Shown here piece by piece: positions 6,210-9,635 of a stretch of DNA of 9,635 bases. Under the pieces are notes generated by a model. The model was not told the origin of the DNA. It saw only the letters and a program-made list of their open reading frames with translations, and made no database searches. The stretch's first letter is position 1, and each line of letters starts with the position of its first letter. This DNA is from Citricoccus sp. WCRC_4 (GTDB taxonomy: Bacteria > Actinomycetota > Actinomycetes > Actinomycetales > Micrococcaceae). Made by a program: the position numbers and the translations under genes. Location: positions 1-9,635 of the forward strand of contig JAPFFX010000384.1 of the NCBI GenBank assembly GCA_026645375.1, in the 5' to 3' direction.

Positions 6210-6968
6210 TCAGTCCAGGTCGAGGTAGCCGTCGAGGCCATAGGTCAGTCCCGGCCGCGAGGCCACGGTGCGCAGTCCCAGCAGCACCCCGGGCATGTAG
6301 GCGCCGCGGTCGAAGGCGTCGTGGCGGACGACCAGCTGCTCCCCCGGTCCGCCCAGCAGCACCTCCTGGTGGGCCTCCAGCCCGCGCAACCGCACCGCGT
6401 GCACCCGGATGCCGTCCACGAGGGCCCCGCGGGCGCCGTCCGGATCGTGGGTGGTGGCGTCCGGTGAGGGCCCGACGCCGGCCGCGGCCCGGGACTCGGC
6501 GATCAGTCCCGCCGTGCGCACGGCCGTGCCCGAGGGGGCGTCCACCTTGGCCGGGTGATGCATCTCGATGAGCTCCACCGAGGGGAAGTACTGGGCGGCC
6601 TTGGCCGCGAAGGCGCTGGCCAGTACCGAGCCCAGGGCGAAGTTGGGGGCGATGAGGACCCCGATCCCGGGGTGTCCCGCGAGCTGCTCGGCCAGGACGG
6701 CCCGCCGTTCACCGGACCAGCCGGAGGTCCCCACGACGGTGTGCAGGCCGTTCTCGACGGCGAAGGCCACGTGGTCGGGCGAGGCGTCCGGGACCGAGAG
6801 GTCCAGGACGTGGGTGGCGCCGGCCTCGAGCACGGACTCCATCCGGTCCTTCGAGCCGAGCCGGGCGACGAGTTCCAGGTCCGCGGAGTCGTCGACCGCC
6901 TCGACGGCGTAGTGGCCCATCTTCCCTGAGGCGCCCAGGATGGCGACGCGGATCGAGTCTTCAGTCAT
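6210..6968 (-). CDS. dapB: 4-hydroxy-tetrahydrodipicolinate reductase
   Basis: DapB reduces the DapA product with NAD(P)H to tetrahydrodipicolinate in the diaminopimelate/lysine pathway. The 252-residue protein is full length for the actinobacterial type. It shows the Rossmann nucleotide-binding motif VAILGASGKMG (8-18), VVGTSGW (78-84), APNFALG (107-113) and the signature EMHHPAKVDAPSGTA (135-149) with catalytic H137/H138 and K141. The closing GLDGYLDLD is typical. ATG 6968 (MTEDSIRVAILG) is the only sensible start. No usable Shine-Dalgarno is present (GGAG is only three bases from ATG), but TAGACT lies exactly seven bases upstream, as in dapA. It follows narK by 18 bases and is followed by the TPR gene after nine. 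It can therefore be made from its own leaderless promoter and possibly also by read-through from the nar operon. Confidence 0.97.
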   Translation of the reverse strand: MTEDSIRVAILGASGKMGHYAVEAVDDSADLELVARLGSKDRMESVLEAGATHVLDLSVPDASPDHVAFAVENGLHTVVGTSGWSGERRAVLAEQLAGHPGIGVLIAPNFALGSVLASAFAAKAAQYFPSVELIEMHHPAKVDAPSGTAVRTAGLIAESRAAAGVGPSPDATTHDPDGARGALVDGIRVHAVRLRGLEAHQEVLLGGPGEQLVVRHDAFDRGAYMPGVLLGLRTVASRPGLTYGLDGYLDLD

Positions 6969-6975
6969 GGACTCC

Positions 6976-6981
6976 AGTCTA
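6976..6981 (-). promoter_or_regulatory. Probable -10 element of dapB (TAGACT), leaderless start
   Basis: Minus-strand order is TAGACT, GGAGTCC, ATG, lying wholly in the 18-base narK-dapB gap. The 7-base spacing matches dapA and places the start of transcription at the initiator codon. Any -35 contact would fall in the narK coding end, where no good consensus was seen. Confidence 0.5.
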
Positions 6982-6986
6982 TGGCG

Positions 6987-8231
6987 CTACGTCACGGCCG
7001 CGGACGCCGCCTGCCGCTCATCCACCCTGCCGCCGTTGCGGACGGTGAAGGTCAGCGCCAGCGCCACGAGCGCGAAGGTCGCCAGCAGCATCAGCCCCAC
7101 GAAGTAGCTGTTGTGCTCCTCGTTGTAGGTGGCCCCCATGACCAGCGGCGGGAAGTACCCGCCCAGCCCGCCGGCCGCGGCGATGATGCCGCCGATCGTC
7201 CCGACGTCACGCGGGTCTGCGGCGCGACCGACCCAGCCGAACACACCACCGGTGCCCAGCCCCAGGAAGAGTGCCATGAGCAGGAAGACCGGTCCGTAGA
7301 CGCGTTCGGCACCGGGCTGCAGGGCCACGATCACCGCCATGGCCGCGGCCCCGGCGAACGAGGTCAGCGTCACGGCCCGCGGGCCGAGCCGGTCGGCCAG
7401 GGTGCCACCGATCGGCCGGGCGACCACGGCGGCCAGGGCGAAGCCGGCGGTCCGCCAGCCGGCCTCGGTGGCGGCGTAGTCGTAGACGTTGCCCAGGTAG
7501 GTGGGCAGGTAGTTGGAGAAGGCCACGAAGGCGCCGAAGACCACGCCGTAGAGGAAGCAGAGCTGCCACGTCACCAGCTGGGAGAAGGCCCGTAGGAGCT
7601 TGGGCAGCGCCGGGGTGGGCGTGATGCCGGCCCGGGTGGGAGACTCCCGCAGCAGCAGGGCGCAGAGGACGGCGACCACCGCCACGATGACGGCCACGAG
7701 GACGTGGGTGGCCAGGTAGCCGATCCCGGCCACCAGCTGGGGGGTGGCGAAGGCGGAGACCGCGGTGCCGACCATGCCCGCACCGAAGACGCCGGTGGCG
7801 AAGCCCTTGCGGTGGGGCGGATACCAGGCGGAGACGAAGGGGATGCCGATCGCGAAGACCGCTCCGGCGATGCCGAGGAAGAATGCCACGACCAGCAGCG
7901 GGACGTACGCGTTCATCATCCCGACCAGGCCGGTGGCCAGCACCAGTGGTGCCGTGAGCCCGAGCAGCACCGTGAACATGAGGCGCCCGCCGTAGCGGTC
8001 CGTCAGCACCCCGACCGGCACGCGGGCGACCGCACCGACGAGGATCGGCATGGCCACCAGGACCGCGGTCTGGGTCGGGGCCAGGCTCATCTGCTCGGTG
8101 TAGCGGGCGGACAGCGGGCCGATCATCGTCCAGGCCCAGAACCCGACGGTGGAGGCCAGCGTGGCCAGCCACAGGTTCAGGGACTGGCCCCGCAGGTCGG
8201 CGTCGCGGGCGGCGGGTGCGGTGGCGCTCAT
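6987..8231 (-). CDS. narK: NarK/NasA-family nitrate/nitrite transporter (MFS)
   Basis: NarK proteins bring nitrate in and move nitrite out across the cytoplasmic membrane, supplying the inward-facing NarGHI site. The 414-residue product has about 12 hydrophobic segments. R70 (in VARVPVG) in the second helix and R272 (in VARPIGG) in the eighth match the substrate-binding arginine pair known from E. coli NarK. MFS loop motifs follow each (GVLTDRYGGR 74-83 and GTLADRLGPR 276-285). The glycine-rich nitrate signatures are at GVFGAGMVGTAVSAF (147-161) and GTIGGIIAAAGGLGGYF (344-360); the usual asparagine of the first is M153. The start at ATG 8231 has AGGAG seven bases upstream. It follows narI by 24 bases, placing it last in a narGHJI-K operon. 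Nitrate versus nitrite preference and exchange mode cannot be read from the sequence. Confidence 0.93.
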   Translation of the reverse strand: MSATAPAARDADLRGQSLNLWLATLASTVGFWAWTMIGPLSARYTEQMSLAPTQTAVLVAMPILVGAVARVPVGVLTDRYGGRLMFTVLLGLTAPLVLATGLVGMMNAYVPLLVVAFFLGIAGAVFAIGIPFVSAWYPPHRKGFATGVFGAGMVGTAVSAFATPQLVAGIGYLATHVLVAVIVAVVAVLCALLLRESPTRAGITPTPALPKLLRAFSQLVTWQLCFLYGVVFGAFVAFSNYLPTYLGNVYDYAATEAGWRTAGFALAAVVARPIGGTLADRLGPRAVTLTSFAGAAAMAVIVALQPGAERVYGPVFLLMALFLGLGTGGVFGWVGRAADPRDVGTIGGIIAAAGGLGGYFPPLVMGATYNEEHNSYFVGLMLLATFALVALALTFTVRNGGRVDERQAASAAVT

Positions 8232-8238
8232 GGTCTGG

Positions 8239-8243
8239 CTCCT
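8239..8243 (-). promoter_or_regulatory. Ribosome binding site AGGAG of narK
   Basis: AGGAG with the 7-base spacer CCAGACC precedes ATG 8231. It lies in the 24-base gap after the narI stop and fixes the narK start. Confidence 0.75.
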
Positions 8244-8255
8244 GGTGTCCTGGTC

Positions 8256-9047
8256 CTAGCGGCGGGTCCGGGTGCGCTCGCGGTCCGGGGTTCCCACGGG
8301 GTCCCAGCCGCGGCGGACGGGAACGGTCCCCCGGCCGGGCCGGCGGGTGTCCCGGGAGCGGTAGACGATGTAGGGACGGAACAGGTAGTGCAGCGGGGCG
8401 GTGAAGGCGTGCACCAGCCGGGTGAACGGCCAGACCGCGAACAGGGCGAACGCCCACAGCGCGTGCACCTTGAAGCCCAGGGACGAGGCGGCCATCGCGG
8501 CCACGTCCGGCTGCAGGATCCAGATGGAGCGGAACCACGGGGACACGGTGCTGCGGTAGTCCGTCACCGAGTGGTCGAACACGGAGATCGCCGTGACGGC
8601 CAGGCCCGCCAGGATCGCACCCACCAGCAGCACGTACATGAACTTGTCGTTCTTGGTGGTGGCCATGAAGACGGGCCCGGTGGTGCGGCGGCGGTAGACG
8701 AGCAGCACGATCCCCACGAGGGTGCCGATACCGGCGATCGAGCCGATGCCCAGCGCCATGACGTGGTACATGTCCTCCGTGACCCCCAGCGAGTCCGTCC
8801 AGGCCCTCGGGATCACCAGCCCGACGATGTGGCCGACCAGCACGGCCAGGATGCCGAAGTGGAACAACGGGGACGCCCAGCGCAGCAACCGGGACTCGTA
8901 CAGCTGGGAGGACCGGGTGGTCCAGCCGAACTGGTCGTAGCGGTAGCGCCAGACGGTGCCTCCGATGAAGAGGGCCAGGACGATGTAGGGCAGCACGCCC
9001 CAGAGCAGTACGTCCCAGATGCCGACGGGGACCTCAGCGCCGTCCAT
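8256..9047 (-). CDS. narI: Respiratory nitrate reductase gamma subunit (cytochrome b)
   Basis: NarI anchors NarGH to the cytoplasmic membrane, oxidises menaquinol and passes electrons through two b hemes to NarH. The 263-residue protein has five hydrophobic segments (about 12-31, 60-80, 95-118, 136-157, 188-208). Histidines at 63, 73, 195 and 213 have the 10- and 18-residue spacings of E. coli heme ligands H56/H66 and H187/H205, so both heme sites look intact. The C-terminal tail after about 230 is long, basic and Arg/Pro-rich, as in actinobacterial versions. The frame stays open to 9176, but ATG 9047 (MDGAEVPVGIWDVLLWG) with GGAAGGA seven bases upstream gives the family N-terminus; the longer reading overlaps narJ and is Pro/Arg-rich. 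The chosen start overlaps the narJ end by 14 bases, implying coupled translation. Confidence 0.96.
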   Translation of the reverse strand: MDGAEVPVGIWDVLLWGVLPYIVLALFIGGTVWRYRYDQFGWTTRSSQLYESRLLRWASPLFHFGILAVLVGHIVGLVIPRAWTDSLGVTEDMYHVMALGIGSIAGIGTLVGIVLLVYRRRTTGPVFMATTKNDKFMYVLLVGAILAGLAVTAISVFDHSVTDYRSTVSPWFRSIWILQPDVAAMAASSLGFKVHALWAFALFAVWPFTRLVHAFTAPLHYLFRPYIVYRSRDTRRPGRGTVPVRRGWDPVGTPDRERTRTRR

Positions 9048-9635
9048 GTCCTGGTCCTTCCGAGGTGGGGGTGAAGGGCAGCAGCCGCGGGTCGGAAGGA
9101 TCCAGCCCGACGGTCTCGGTGGGCGGGCCGTAACCGGCCATGGCCTGCACGGCGCCCTTGTCCGCGGGTGAGGCACCGGGCAGGGTGGAGCAGACCAGGG
9201 CGACGATCCCGTGGTGGGGCAACGCGTCGTCCCGCAGGGCCAGGCGCAGCAGTTCCAGGGAGGGCCGGTAGCGCTGGAGCAACTCGTAGCCGGCGTCCGG
9301 GCTCACCCGGGCGGCGAACTCGAGCACCAACGGGAGGTAGTCGGGCAGTTCGGCGTCGTCCGGCGCGCAGCCGTGCGAGCGGTAGACCTCCTTGAACGCG
9401 GCCAGCGCTTCGCCCCGGCGGCGCGTGTCCCCGTCCGTCCAGTAGGTCAGGTGCAGGCTGTGCCGCCGGGACAGGTCGTACTCCTGGACGTAGTCTGCCT
9501 GGACCTCGTGCAGGGGCCGGGCGGTGAGCCAGTCGAACAGCGGCTGCGTCAGGGCCGGTTCCGCACCGACCTCGGCGAGCGCCGCGCGCACCGGCTCGAT
9601 CCGCTCCAGCAGCGCCTCGTCGGGGTAGGACAGCA
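9034..9635 (-). CDS. narJ: Nitrate reductase assembly chaperone (delta subunit), 5' end beyond right edge
   Basis: NarJ is a cytoplasmic TorD/NarJ-type chaperone that binds apo-NarG, helps insert the molybdenum cofactor and holds NarGH until it joins NarI; it is not part of the final enzyme. The visible 199 residues begin LSYPDEALLERIEP, which resembles the usual region just after the first helix, so probably only about 15-25 residues are missing. The diagnostic stretch YDLSRRHSLHLTYWTDGDTRRRG is intact, as are the following LPDYLPLVLEFAA and the helical bundle to about residue 160. The frame is open to the window edge, so the GTG at 9591 is an internal codon and not the start. The end overlaps narI by 14 bases. 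narG and narH should lie to the right. Confidence 0.95.
   Translation of the reverse strand, partial: LSYPDEALLERIEPVRAALAEVGAEPALTQPLFDWLTARPLHEVQADYVQEYDLSRRHSLHLTYWTDGDTRRRGEALAAFKEVYRSHGCAPDDAELPDYLPLVLEFAARVSPDAGYELLQRYRPSLELLRLALRDDALPHHGIVALVCSTLPGASPADKGAVQAMAGYGPPTETVGLDPSDPRLLPFTPTSEGPGHGRR
9055..9061 (-). promoter_or_regulatory. Ribosome binding site GGAAGGA of narI
   Basis: GGAAGGA lies inside the end of narJ with a 7-base spacer (CCAGGAC) to ATG 9047. It decides the narI start in favour of the short N-terminus. Confidence 0.7.

Noticed and set aside
15..6467. A 2150-codon open frame on the plus strand
   Set aside because: It is the in-register antisense of five well-supported minus-strand genes and an off-frame reading of the DUF418-like gene. 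Its length follows from absence of TTA, CTA and TCA codons in the real genes; the translation is His/Gly/Asp/Arg-rich with no recognisable domain.
6990..7000. Copy of the dapA upstream inverted repeat before dapB
   Set aside because: Both regions contain GTGAC, but at different distances from the -10, and the dapB copy lies in the narK coding end without a matching half-site.
7207..8538. A 443-codon minus-strand frame overlapping narK and narI
   Set aside because: It is a shifted frame of both genes, Arg/Pro/Gly-rich, with no membrane segments or motifs.
7704..9074. A 456-codon open frame on the plus strand
   Set aside because: It is antisense to narK and narI, crosses their junction and reads as low-complexity His/Gly/Asp/Gln/Arg-rich protein; the opposite strand encodes clear membrane proteins with conserved residues.
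9048..9176. N-terminal extension of narI by 43 codons
   Set aside because: It overlaps narJ in another frame and is Pro/Arg-rich; a good ribosome site precedes the shorter ATG 9047.

Overview
The window is very GC-rich, has almost no non-coding space and rarely uses A/T-ending codons. Gene content points to a high-GC actinobacterium, most likely Micrococcales and close to the Micrococcaceae (Kocuria, Micrococcus or Arthrobacter type). That placement is an inference from protein character and gene order; no search was run. Nine protein genes are supported, eight on the minus strand and one on the plus strand. No tRNA, rRNA, CRISPR array, insertion sequence or prophage gene was seen, and no non-coding stretch exceeds about 80 bases.

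Left block (1-4472, minus strand, transcribed right to left): dapA (4-hydroxy-tetrahydrodipicolinate synthase), then rnj (ribonuclease J), then ftsK (DNA translocase), which runs off the left edge just before its Walker A motif. The order dapA-rnj-ftsK matches the conserved actinobacterial arrangement known from Mycobacterium, where thyX lies just upstream of dapA. Here that place is held by a divergent membrane-protein gene.

Middle block (4546-6968): a plus-strand gene for a polytopic DUF418/YeiB-like membrane protein diverges from dapA across 73 bases. It converges on a small membrane-anchored TPR protein gene, the two stop codons sharing one CTAG. The TPR gene follows dapB (4-hydroxy-tetrahydrodipicolinate reductase), the step after DapA in lysine and diaminopimelate synthesis, so the two dap genes flank the inserted gene.

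Right block (6987-9635, minus strand): the 3' end of a respiratory nitrate reductase operon, narJ (5' end off the right edge), narI and narK. NarI has all four heme-ligand histidines at the spacing known from E. coli. narK ends only 18 bases before dapB, so nitrate-respiration transcription could run into lysine biosynthesis.

The most interesting signals are regulatory. dapA and dapB begin with nearly identical promoter-start modules (a TAGRCT -10-like hexamer exactly 7 bases before ATG, no clear Shine-Dalgarno), suggesting matched leaderless transcripts; ftsK may be similar. A perfect 6+6 inverted repeat is centred about 40 bases upstream of the inferred dapA transcription start. A 12-base palindrome covers the dapA stop and the rnj Shine-Dalgarno. 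I see no convincing new multi-gene system; most of the window is core metabolism, cell division, RNA decay and nitrate respiration.
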